A stretch of DNA of 20,332 nucleotides from CAZWEJ01 sp964632435 (GTDB lineage Bacteria > Patescibacteriota > Saccharimonadia > UBA4664 > SCTI01), in NCBI GenBank assembly GCA_964632435.1, contig CAZWEJ010000009.1, positions 1-20,332 of the forward strand, given 5' to 3'. Each line of letters starts with the position of its first letter. Within the stretch, counting starts at the first letter, position 1. Shown here piece by piece: positions 14,957-20,332 of this stretch. The position numbers and the translations under genes were made by a program. The notes below the pieces were generated by a model. That model saw only the letters and a list, made by a program, of their open reading frames with translations, had not been told where the DNA came from and ran no database searches.

Positions 14957-14984
14957 ATTATATTGAATTTTGCAGATTTTTCAA
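14957..14984 (-). promoter_or_regulatory. rnpB promoter
   Basis: On the minus strand TTGAAA (14979-14984), a 16-nt spacer and TATAAT (14957-14962). The start is expected near 14950, matching the P1 helix. The -35 box lies immediately beyond the stop codon of the RNase HI gene. Confidence 0.78.
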
Positions 14985-14985
14985 C

Positions 14986-15423
14986 CTAAGTTGCTAGATG
15001 GTTGTCTAACGCCTTGTTGACCTCAATGTCGGCTAGAGTATTTTGCGCCCTTGGTACGTGCTTGAAGGTTACTTCCTGGTTGTGGATATATTGAACAATC
15101 TTTGAGTACAATGGCATTAAATCGGCATTTTTAACCTTATATTGCCCATTTAGCTGCTTGACCACGAGCTCACTGTCGAGCAAAAAACGAATGCGAGTTG
15201 GGCGATATTTGGTCGCCTCTTCAATTGCTCTTACAACTGCCAAATACTCGGCTTGGTTATTTGTGGTTTCGCCAATATACTCACCAAACGACTCAAGATG
15301 GTTGCCGTCTGGTGTAGAAATTACAACTCCAATAGCCGCTGGACCGGGGTTACCACGCGATCCACCATCAGTATTTATAACTAGCTCTCGTTGAGCTGAC
15401 TCTGCATTTATTAGATCTGCCAT
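14986..15423 (-). CDS. rnhA: RNase HI family protein
   Basis: 145 aa. Cuts the RNA strand of RNA-DNA hybrids. All four acidic active-site residues are visible: Asp19 in NTDGGSRGNPG, Glu59 in NNQAEYLAV, Asp83 in LLDSELVV, and Asp132 in NTLADIEVNKALD. The form lacks the basic-protrusion helix of E. coli RNase HI and resembles the shorter RNase HI-like group of Gram-positives. The gene symbol is used in this broad sense. The ATG has no ribosome-binding site but an extended -10 box 7 nt upstream. It lies 8 nt after the Nudix gene and just before rnpB on the same strand. Confidence 0.92.
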   Translation of the reverse strand: MADLINAESAQRELVINTDGGSRGNPGPAAIGVVISTPDGNHLESFGEYIGETTNNQAEYLAVVRAIEEATKYRPTRIRFLLDSELVVKQLNGQYKVKNADLMPLYSKIVQYIHNQEVTFKHVPRAQNTLADIEVNKALDNHLAT

Positions 15424-15430
15424 GATCGCT

Positions 15431-15439
15431 ATTATACCA
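15431..15439 (-). promoter_or_regulatory. extended -10 promoter for leaderless RNase HI mRNA
   Basis: On the minus strand TGGTATAAT (15431-15439) is an extended -10 box with perfect TATAAT, ending 7 nt before the ATG. The box overlaps the last codons and stop (GTA TAA) of the upstream Nudix gene. No clear -35, as is usual with an extended -10. Confidence 0.65.
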
Positions 15440-16115
15440 GCCTTGTCTGATTAAGGTGATGATTGAGCTCTGTGAAAAAGAAAGAACCATCATATTTATT
15501 CACGTGACTGAGGATGTGGACCACATTGGGCATAATATCATCCCCTTTCAGCTGCGACTCGTCGAGCCAAATTGACTCGCCTGCAGATGAATCCTTCCGT
15601 AGTTCTCCACTTGGGTTATTGCCAATAAATAGATGGAACATGATCTGGCTAATTGGTTCCCCATTCTCGAATGTATTCGCATAACCATCGCCTATGTGCT
15701 TGAGATCCGCGCTTAAACCAGTCTTCTCTCTGAGCTCCCTCTCGGCAGCCTCTTTAATGGTTTCCCCGAGATGTATCTTCCCATAAGGAAATCCAATCAT
15801 ATTGATAAGCGGCTGCTTTCGACGGCGATACATCAACAGTCTTCCATCAGTGCCCCGGATCGCCATCAATGTTACGATTCTTGGCTGCATTCGAGGCGTG
15901 AAAGACTTGAGGCTCAGGCGGTCAACATAGACTTTACCTTTTGAGGTCAACTGATACAGACCATCGCTTCTTTTCTCAACTATCCCCTCCTTCATAAGAC
16001 ATCGCAGATGGTACATAAAGAGATTGCCCTCAACATCGGAAGGCTTTAGGTCGGCATAACGCCTAGTTGGATTGGTAATTAACTGATGAAGGATGTGTTG
16101 TTGAAGCCTATGCAT
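15432..16115 (-). CDS. winged-helix / Nudix domain protein
   Basis: 227 aa. Residues 1-65 look like a winged helix (LQQHILHQLITNPTRRYADLKPSDVEGNLFMYHLRCLMKEGIVEK...), followed by a Nudix hydrolase domain from about 78. The Nudix box reads GKIHLGETIKEAAERELREKTGL: the GX5EX7REUXE part is intact but the last Glu of the REUXEE signature is Lys. That residue is a metal ligand in MutT-type enzymes, so activity may be weak or lost and the domain may only bind a nucleotide-like ligand. A DNA-binding domain joined to a Nudix domain suggests a metabolite-sensing regulator, by analogy with NrtR, although there the domain order is reversed. GGAAGAG lies 3-4 nt before the ATG. RNase HI follows 8 nt later. 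Confidence 0.85.
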   Translation of the reverse strand: MHRLQQHILHQLITNPTRRYADLKPSDVEGNLFMYHLRCLMKEGIVEKRSDGLYQLTSKGKVYVDRLSLKSFTPRMQPRIVTLMAIRGTDGRLLMYRRRKQPLINMIGFPYGKIHLGETIKEAAERELREKTGLSADLKHIGDGYANTFENGEPISQIMFHLFIGNNPSGELRKDSSAGESIWLDESQLKGDDIMPNVVHILSHVNKYDGSFFFTELNHHLNQTRLV

Positions 16116-16131
16116 TTTCTCTTCCGTAGTG

Positions 16132-16166
16132 ATTATAAATCATACTCCCATACTAATTTGAGTCAA
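16132..16166 (-). promoter_or_regulatory. promoter of the Nudix gene
   Basis: On the minus strand TTGACT (16161-16166) is followed after 16 nt by TATGAT (16139-16144), and a second perfect TATAAT lies just downstream (16132-16137). Either gives a short leader carrying the GGAAGAG site. Confidence 0.55.
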
Positions 16167-16254
16167 ATCTTTTTACCTCAAACTCTTTCGACTAGATATG
16201 CATAGTAAACAAAAATAAGATCAAAGTGCCTTAGTAGCAACTTGAAAGGAAGAG

Positions 16255-16863
16255 ATGCCTAGAAAGAAAACGAAGCAGCAAATTAGGGCGGAGATCACCC
16301 GCAAATGCGATTTTCTAGACAAAAAGGTTAAGGAAGTAAGACGGATTGAAGATTCATTTGGCGTCACCAAAGCCCAGCTAGTTGACCTTTGCCGCCAATA
16401 CAACGAACTAAGACTACAAGATCTAGTTAATGTTCTTGTTGGGCACGGGCTAGCTTTCTGCCCCAGTTGCGAGAGACTCGTTAGAGAAAGTGACTTCAAT
16501 TTCTTTGAGGAATCGGGCACCCACGTTGTGACACGAAATCAGTACTACGATTACGAAGAACCCTACCACTATAAGTCTTATCGCTGTAAGAAATGCAATA
16601 AGGGGATCTCGGCAGACGGCACAATCCGAGAAGGTTGGACCGAGTCTTTCATCGAAATGTTCGCGACAAAGCGAAATCATGATCTGCCAGCAGAGCTTGT
16701 TCTACTGGTTGAAGACAGCCAGCTTCCTGATGAGCCGATTAATATTGATGACTGGAGTCATTTTGGATCTAAACTCAAGCATCGATTTGATGGCGTAAAG
16801 TTCTTTTACGTCACTGGGCCGGGCTTGGACATCCATTGCTGGACGGTTGAGAAAAAACGGTAA
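16255..16863 (+). CDS. hypothetical zinc-ribbon protein
   Basis: 202 aa, no named family recognised. The N-terminal ~60 residues are basic and helical (MPRKKTKQQIRAEITRKCDF...). Two Cys pairs, Cys69/Cys72 (FCPSCERL) and Cys111/Cys114 (RCKKCNKG), are spaced as in a four-Cys zinc ribbon with a tyrosine-rich insert between (NQYYDYEEPYHYKSYRC). The C-terminus is acidic, then aromatic. A nucleic-acid-binding role is plausible but not shown. AAAGGAAGAG precedes the ATG closely. It converges on the gene at 16900, sharing a terminator. Confidence 0.75.
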   Translation: MPRKKTKQQIRAEITRKCDFLDKKVKEVRRIEDSFGVTKAQLVDLCRQYNELRLQDLVNVLVGHGLAFCPSCERLVRESDFNFFEESGTHVVTRNQYYDYEEPYHYKSYRCKKCNKGISADGTIREGWTESFIEMFATKRNHDLPAELVLLVEDSQLPDEPINIDDWSHFGSKLKHRFDGVKFFYVTGPGLDIHCWTVEKKR

Positions 16864-16892
16864 CAAAAAGGCGCTCGGGTAACCGGGCGCCT
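16864..16892 (-). terminator. intrinsic terminator of the 16900-17235 gene
   Basis: A 10-bp stem (16869-16878 with 16883-16892, one G-T pair) with a 4-nt loop. On the minus strand it is followed by a TTTTT tract, so it mainly serves the minus-strand gene. On the plus strand only AAAATATTTAT follows, so it may act weakly for the zinc-ribbon gene. Confidence 0.8.
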
Positions 16893-16899
16893 AAAATAT

Positions 16900-17235
16900 T
16901 TATGATTGAGATTCTATTGGTGCCAAGCCAGCTAATGAAGTTCTAAGTGTCCGGGCTGCGTTTTGAGGATCTAGCCCAGATTCAATAAGTTGACCCATTT
17001 GTTCAGTGGCAATAGTTAGACCAGCCATCACTGCGTAATACTCGTCATCGTCCTTAAGCTCAAGACCAAAACCTTTTGTAACACTTTCCCTCATACTAGC
17101 CACACCCTGATCGTATACTGAAGCTTCAAAGCCCCCCTCAGGCTTAAATGTGTATGCTTCCAAGAAGGCCTCTTTTAGCTTTTCTTTATCAGGCTTGGGG
17201 CTTTCTGTGTCCCCATGCGGTATTTCTGGATTCAT
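16900..17235 (-). CDS. small acidic hypothetical protein
   Basis: 111 aa, acidic, mostly helical, no Cys, no membrane segment and no recognised domain. The N-terminus is Pro/Glu/Lys-rich and probably disordered (MNPEIPHGDTESPKPDKEK). It lies 25 nt after the CCA end of tRNA-Pro on the same strand and may be co-transcribed with it. A TAATAT (17242-17247) lies 6 nt before the ATG and could give a leaderless mRNA instead. A strong terminator follows. Confidence 0.7.
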   Translation of the reverse strand: MNPEIPHGDTESPKPDKEKLKEAFLEAYTFKPEGGFEASVYDQGVASMRESVTKGFGLELKDDDEYYAVMAGLTIATEQMGQLIESGLDPQNAARTLRTSLAGLAPIESQS

Positions 17236-17260
17236 AAATTTATATTAGCACACTTAAATC

Positions 17261-17336
17261 TGGTCGGGGTGACAGGACTTGAACCTGCGACCTCACGGCC
17301 CCCAGCCGTACGCGCTACCAACTGCGCCACACCCCG
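17261..17336 (-). tRNA. tRNA-Pro (anticodon GGG)
   Basis: On the minus strand a complete cloverleaf starts CGGGGTG and ends CACCCCG-A-CCA. D stem GCGC/GCGC, anticodon stem TACGG/CCGTG with loop CTGGGGG (anticodon GGG at positions 34-36), T stem GCAGG/CCTGT with loop TTCAAGT. The 3' CCA is encoded (17261-17263). It reads CCC and CCU codons. Confidence 0.97.
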
Positions 17337-17344
17337 ATGAAGCA

Positions 17345-17350
17345 ATTCTA
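17345..17350 (-). promoter_or_regulatory. -10 box upstream of tRNA-Pro
   Basis: TAGAAT on the minus strand ends 8 nt before the tRNA 5' end. No clear -35 was found; read-through from the membrane-protein gene upstream is an alternative. Confidence 0.4.
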
Positions 17351-17360
17351 ACAAATGTTT

Positions 17361-17383
17361 GAGCCGGCGATTAACGCCGGCTC
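17361..17383 (-). terminator. hairpin spanning the stop codon of the 17371 gene
   Basis: A 9-bp perfect stem GAGCCGGCG/CGCCGGCTC (17361-17369 with 17375-17383), with the TAA stop in its loop region. The tract after it on the minus strand (AAACATTTGTTAG) is not strongly T-rich, so it may be a weak terminator or a processing/stability hairpin ahead of the tRNA. Confidence 0.4.
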
Positions 17384-17697
17384 GAAAAACGTTTTTTGTA
17401 CAACTCTGCCGAGAAGCTGATCATGGCGATCATCCCACCAAGGGCGCCAGGGGCCCAAGCCAGGACTGCAATTGCGTAACCGCCCCAGATGAACGGTAGT
17501 CCGAACATCATGTAGAGAACAAGCAGGATATAGCCCGCAAAAAGCTGGCTGGCTTGATCTGGCTTTGAGGGCTTCTGCGAAGAAGCAACCCTGTAGCCTG
17601 CCTCCCATCGGGGGCCCCAACTACAGCTCTCACTCCTTCGAGGAGGTTGAGGGCGAAATCTTTGGCGAAACCGATTCCTATCGCTCCATTCGGACAA
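17371..17697 (-). CDS. small membrane protein, start uncertain
   Basis: About 108 aa from a TTG at 17695-17697 preceded by GGGAGG with a 4-nt gap; another TTG seven codons upstream is possible. The C-terminal half is convincing: two hydrophobic segments, QLFAGYILLVLYMMFGLPFIWGGYAI and AVLAWAPGALGGMIAMISF, then a basic tail AELYKKRFSSRR. The N-terminal ~50 residues are Arg/Pro/Ser-rich, lack any ATG, and coincide with several DNA stem-loops (17571-17586, 17591-17626), so part of this stretch could be a structured leader rather than coding. No family recognised. It lies downstream of the M50 protease gene and upstream of tRNA-Pro on the same strand. Confidence 0.5.
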   Translation of the reverse strand: MSEWSDRNRFRQRFRPQPPRRSESCSWGPRWEAGYRVASSQKPSKPDQASQLFAGYILLVLYMMFGLPFIWGGYAIAVLAWAPGALGGMIAMISFSAELYKKRFSSRR

Positions 17698-17718
17698 CTT
17701 TCCTCCCTCAGTTGACAA

Positions 17719-17954
17719 AGAACACCCGAATTATGCCACAGCAAAGCCAAAATAAAAACACTCCGCCTGCATGGTAGGTCCAGAGTTTCCTTCCTGCAAA
17801 TTAGCAGGTGGGTGTCCGCAACTACGCGACCCTCGGGCCGGAGCAATCTAAGACTCCCGTGAAAAACTCATACAGAAAAAATAAACTGGCCTACCTATGC
17901 TGCAGAGTTACTACTATTCTAGCCTGCTGAGCCAGCCATTGAAAGCAATAGAAC
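17719..17954 (-). other. intergenic region with stem-loops, possible structured leader or small RNA
   Basis: 236 nt between the M50 protease stop and the small membrane gene. On the minus strand a -10-like TAGAAT lies at 17916-17921. A GC-rich block contains CCTGC/GCAGG (17804-17808 with 17793-17797 on plus coordinates) enclosed by CTCCG/CGGAG (17839-17843 with 17761-17765), and the outer stem is followed by TGTTTTTATTTT. This could be a ~150-nt RNA or an attenuator. SRP RNA and known riboswitch signatures were looked for and not found. Confidence 0.3.
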
Positions 17955-18596
17955 TTAGGTTGAAGCTCCTGTAAGGCCCGGAACCAATATCTGCATAATG
18001 GCTCCGTTAACAGCAGCCAATACTGGTAAAATTACTGGACTTGCGATAAATAAAATCGCGAAAATTATTATCAAGCCGTTGTTTTCAAGCTTATCCATGG
18101 CGTCTCTCAACCCTGTTGGAGCAACGGCGTACAGAACCCTTGAGCCATCAAGTGGTGGGATAGGTATCATATTGAAAACGGCAAACGCTACATTGATTGA
18201 GATCATCGAGATAAACAGCGGAATAACCTGGGTGCTAACTGGGAAAAGAGCCAGACAAACAGCAAAGATAATCGCCAGAATCATGTTCATAAGCGGGCCG
18301 GCAATAGCCACTAGCGCTGCCCCATATTTGCCGTATCTGACCGCCCATGGATTAAATGGAACCGGTTTAGCGGCACCAAAAATCACCGGCGACTGGAAAA
18401 TAATTAGCATTAACGGAAGAAACAGCGTCATCAATGGATCGATATGGACGACCGGGTTTATAGATAGCCTACCCTCATTTTTAGCCGTTCTGTCGCCTAA
18501 AAAGTTACTCATCCAGGCATGGGCGAACTCGTGCAAAGTCAGCGCAAGGATCAGCGAGATGAGTAAATATGCCAGCCCTGTGAAGTTAAATTCCAT
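17955..18596 (-). CDS. site-2 protease-like M50 family metallopeptidase
   Basis: 213 aa intramembrane zinc protease of the short, PDZ-less M50 type. The HExxH zinc motif is HEFAH at 22-26 within the first helix, and the third ligand motif PPLDGS has Asp150-Gly151. Conserved GRLSINPVVHIDPL (42-55) and AALVAIAGPLMNM (93-105) are also typical of the short bacterial form. Four to six membrane helices. Site-2 proteases cut membrane-embedded regulators or signal-peptide remnants; the substrate here is unknown. The ATG has no ribosome-binding site; TACAAT ends 6 nt upstream, suggesting a leaderless mRNA. It diverges from rpmB. Confidence 0.94.
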   Translation of the reverse strand: MEFNFTGLAYLLISLILALTLHEFAHAWMSNFLGDRTAKNEGRLSINPVVHIDPLMTLFLPLMLIIFQSPVIFGAAKPVPFNPWAVRYGKYGAALVAIAGPLMNMILAIIFAVCLALFPVSTQVIPLFISMISINVAFAVFNMIPIPPLDGSRVLYAVAPTGLRDAMDKLENNGLIIIFAILFIASPVILPVLAAVNGAIMQILVPGLTGAST

Positions 18597-18602
18597 GAAG
18601 AT

Positions 18603-18608
18603 ATTGTA
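18603..18608 (-). promoter_or_regulatory. -10 box for leaderless M50 protease mRNA
   Basis: TACAAT on the minus strand ends 6 nt before the ATG at 18594-18596. No convincing -35. Confidence 0.55.
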
Positions 18609-18631
18609 CCCTAAATAGGCCCCTATTAAAG

Positions 18632-18660
18632 TTGACCTATCTGTCCAGATCTGTTATTAT
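18632..18660 (+). promoter_or_regulatory. rpmB promoter
   Basis: TTGACC (18632-18637), a 17-nt spacer and TATTAT (18655-18660). The start near 18667 gives a leader of about 28 nt that contains AAGGA upstream of the ATG at 18695. Confidence 0.75.
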
Positions 18661-18694
18661 CTCCTAGTTGCTTAAGGAATTATAAGGAATCTAA

Positions 18695-18952
18695 ATGGCA
18701 TACAGCTGCGAAATTTGCGGAAAAGGAAAGCAATTCGGCCACAATGTTCCCTTCTCTCAGAAGAAGACGAACAAGGTTTGGAAGCCGAATCTTCAGCGTA
18801 CCCGTTTAGAGGTTGATGGCACCAAAGTTCGAGTTAAGATCTGCACCCAGTGCATGCGAACCCTCGCCAAGTACGAGCGCGAAGCCAATGTGAAGGCAGA
18901 GGCCCAGGCAGCAGCAAAGGCTGAACCAAAGAAAGCGGCCGCTACAAAGTAA
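18695..18952 (+). CDS. rpmB: 50S ribosomal protein L28
   Basis: 85 aa. L28 of the large subunit, in its zinc-binding form: Cys5/Cys8 (CEICGKGKQFGHNVPFS) and Cys50/Cys53 (KICTQCMRTL). The core TNKVWKPNLQRTRLEVDG is conserved. The C-terminus has an extra Ala/Lys/Glu-rich tail (about 62-85) of low complexity, longer than in standard L28. A monocistronic unit with its own promoter and terminator. Confidence 0.97.
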   Translation: MAYSCEICGKGKQFGHNVPFSQKKTNKVWKPNLQRTRLEVDGTKVRVKICTQCMRTLAKYEREANVKAEAQAAAKAEPKKAAATK

Positions 18953-18966
18953 ATCCAGATACAGAA

Positions 18967-18992
18967 AAAGACCCGTGAAGGGTCTTTTTTTA
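18967..18992 (+). terminator. rpmB intrinsic terminator
   Basis: An 8-bp stem AAAGACCC/GGGTCTTT (18967-18974 with 18980-18987) with loop GTGAA, followed by more T and TATT. It also lies after the convergent MBL-fold gene stop, where the complementary A-tract makes it possibly bidirectional. Confidence 0.88.
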
Positions 18993-19006
18993 TTACGTTG
19001 AGCTTC

Positions 19007-19636
19007 TTAGCCTTGTGGCTGCAAGACGGCTACAGTGGTCTCGAGTGGCAAATCCTTCTGGAGGATACGTAACTTTGGCTGGGCCTCGGAAGTAGACCCT
19101 ACTTCCTTCATAAATACGTCGAGCTTATCTTGAGGAACCTCATACTTGGTCTTACCATCATCATAATGAACTGGTATGACATACTTAGGCTCAATCTGGC
19201 TGATAATTTGAGCTGCCGCTGTTGCATCAAGCGTTAAACCATGACCACCAATAGGTAAAATCAGCACATCAATCTCTCCAAGAGCCTCAAGCTGCTTGTC
19301 TTTTACCTCGGGAGCAATGTTCCCAAGAAAAGCCACTCTAACGCCATCAATACTTATCGCATAAATGGTTGAGTTGTCGCCCTCTTTTTCGTGATTGATA
19401 TGGAGTTTAGCAGGAATACCGGTGATCATTGTCCCCTTTACCTCGTATTCACCAGGACTGTCGAGAATCATCCCAGGCTTTTGAGCCTGCCCAAGGTCGT
19501 CTTGGCTCAGCAAAGTTACATCGTTTGGCAATTTGATCTCGCCGAGGCCAGAAGTCTTCGGGAATGGATCACACAATACCGAGATATCCTTCCCGGTTAA
19601 CCTTACGCAATTCATCCCTAAATATGTGACTTCCAT
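19007..19636 (-). CDS. metallo-beta-lactamase-fold protein, metal motif degenerate
   Basis: 209 aa, resembling the UlaG-like Lactamase_B_3 group. Recognisable parts are MEVTYLGMNCVRLTGKDISVLCDPF at the N-terminus, DSPGEYEVKGTMITGIPA, VRVAFLGNIAPE, IDVLILPIGG and the C-terminal YVIPVHYDD. The usual zinc-binding HxHxDH, expected after the DVTLLS strand, is absent: the sequence reads LLSQDDLGQAQ. Several bacterial members of this group share this loss, so the protein may not be a classical hydrolase. AGGAGG lies 7 nt before the ATG. It starts 11 nt after the winged-helix/nucleotidyltransferase-like gene, so the two form an operon. Confidence 0.85.
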   Translation of the reverse strand: MEVTYLGMNCVRLTGKDISVLCDPFPKTSGLGEIKLPNDVTLLSQDDLGQAQKPGMILDSPGEYEVKGTMITGIPAKLHINHEKEGDNSTIYAISIDGVRVAFLGNIAPEVKDKQLEALGEIDVLILPIGGHGLTLDATAAAQIISQIEPKYVIPVHYDDGKTKYEVPQDKLDVFMKEVGSTSEAQPKLRILQKDLPLETTVAVLQPQG

Positions 19637-19647
19637 CTTCCCTCCTA

Positions 19648-20313
19648 CTATTGTTTATTTGGCTTGATTTCTACCGGAACCGAGACTTCTGCAATATCAT
19701 CCTTTAAAGCTGCGGGTGCAGGCTTGACCTTTGAATGTGTCTCGTCGATCAACATAATCTTTTTTGCATCCATCACCCCAGACAAGAACCTGTCATTGAG
19801 CCGTTGTCGATAAGTAAAGTCCTCTGGAGTCATGATAGTGAAATAGATCTCTCGCCCCATCTCCTCCTCAAGCTCGCTAACGAGTTTTGCAACTCTGGCT
19901 CGATTAACATCACCCATAATAAATAGATCCGTGCCTGCAGATGGATCGCGCACAAAGCTACCAGTTTCGAATGCAAGCTTGATGTTACCGGTCGAACGAA
20001 GGCGCTTAACTAGCTCAATGTCTTCTTTGGTATCGGCAAGCTCTGGCTCACTTGCGGCAACGTTCGTAAAGATAGCTCTAAGCGGCGCATAAAATTGATA
20101 CTCTTGATTCACTTCGTAATACAAGCGGTTGTTGTTGCTATCTGAGCGCACAATTCCTATTGCGAGCAGGTTCGACAGCTCGCGTCTAACAGAGTTGATT
20201 TGCTCATCAACCTTGCGCGTAATCTCCCGGACATAAAATGGCCGGTTGGGATTATTTAAAAACAAACTTAATAACTTTACTCGGGTCTTAGATCCGAACA
20301 GGCTCTCGAACAA
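19648..20313 (-). CDS. winged-helix protein with degenerate nucleotidyltransferase-like domain
   Basis: 221 aa from TTG at 20311-20313, with GAGGAAG 5 nt upstream. Residues 1-75 form an ArsR-like winged helix (GSKTRVKLLSLFLNNPNRPFYVREITRKVDEQINSVRRELSNLL). Residues ~110-190 resemble the MNT-type nucleotidyltransferase domain: GSFVRDPSAGTDLFIMGD (118-135) corresponds to the GS...DxD site, but only one acidic residue of the DxD pair (Asp129) remains, so catalysis is doubtful. This fusion is frequent in CPR genomes, where it is thought to be a regulator. The C-terminus is a charged, Pro-rich tail. Its start is close to the window edge, so an upstream partner may be missing from view. Confidence 0.82.
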   Translation of the reverse strand: MFESLFGSKTRVKLLSLFLNNPNRPFYVREITRKVDEQINSVRRELSNLLAIGIVRSDSNNNRLYYEVNQEYQFYAPLRAIFTNVAASEPELADTKEDIELVKRLRSTGNIKLAFETGSFVRDPSAGTDLFIMGDVNRARVAKLVSELEEEMGREIYFTIMTPEDFTYRQRLNDRFLSGVMDAKKIMLIDETHSKVKPAPAALKDDIAEVSVPVEIKPNKQ

Positions 20314-20332
20314 CTTACTTCCTCGACTGACT

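Noticed and set aside
14546..14989. 147-codon open frame on the plus strand
   Set aside because: It lies across RNase P RNA, whose conserved elements are unmistakable on the minus strand.
17761..17843. SRP RNA (4.5S) on the minus strand, prompted by GGAAGGAAAC
   Set aside because: The conserved AGCAGCC side of domain IV and the tetraloop context are missing.
17508..17846. 112-codon minus-strand frame
   Set aside because: It runs across the stem-loop region, is out of frame with the hydrophobic C-terminal part, and has no credible domain.
1..20332. CRISPR arrays, transposases or insertion sequences
   Set aside because: No regularly spaced repeats, transposase-like proteins or terminal inverted repeats were seen.

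Overview
The window most likely comes from a member of the Candidate Phyla Radiation (Patescibacteria), probably Candidatus Saccharibacteria (TM7). This is inferred from the gene content: compact, closely packed genes; a bactofilin next to a DUF4446 protein; a TrmB-type regulator; a winged-helix/nucleotidyltransferase-like protein; ComM; and several envelope glycosyltransferases. UGA is used as an ordinary stop (for example at the end of comM), which argues against the UGA-recoding CPR lineages. No rRNA is present, so the placement is not proven.

Layout. 1-1147: the tail of one gene, then an AT-rich gene with a PD-(D/E)XK-nuclease-like motif. 1224-1606: tmRNA (ssrA, minus strand). 1767-5372: a small acidic protein, an MFS transporter, a GT2 and a GT4 glycosyltransferase. 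5371-6169: a protein-free, GC-rich stretch of about 800 nt that I read as one large structured RNA on the minus strand, with its own sigma70-type promoter and intrinsic terminator. 6230-8612: a TrmB-like regulator and the competence helicase comM, divergently arranged and AT-rich. 8602-10731: a small membrane protein, then an operon of DUF4446 protein, bactofilin and a YegS-type lipid kinase. 10796-11875: the infC-rpmI-rplT operon, with infC starting at an ATA codon. 11923-14501: a two-gene glycan operon (WbaZ-like glycosyltransferase and polyprenyl-phosphate sugar phosphotransferase). 14567-14950: RNase P RNA (rnpB). 14986-16115: RNase HI and a winged-helix Nudix protein. 16255-17235: two hypothetical genes. 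17261-17336: tRNA-Pro(GGG). 17371-20313: a small membrane protein, an M50 protease, rpmB, and an operon of a winged-helix/nucleotidyltransferase-like protein with a metallo-beta-lactamase-fold protein.

How the genes fit together. Core translation and RNA-processing functions (tmRNA, RNase P, tRNA-Pro, IF3, L35, L20, L28, RNase HI) alternate with envelope functions (lipid and polyprenyl-linked glycosylation, lipid kinase, bactofilin, M50 protease, MFS exporter). ComM points to uptake and recombination of external DNA, which would suit an epibiotic cell with limited biosynthesis.

Most notable observations: (1) the unassigned ~800-nt RNA at 5371-6169, which contains two long interleaved helices; (2) several promoters whose -10 box lies only 6-7 nt from the ATG, implying leaderless mRNAs; (3) the ATA start of infC; (4) an unusual tmRNA tag ending in Ala-Tyr-Ala.
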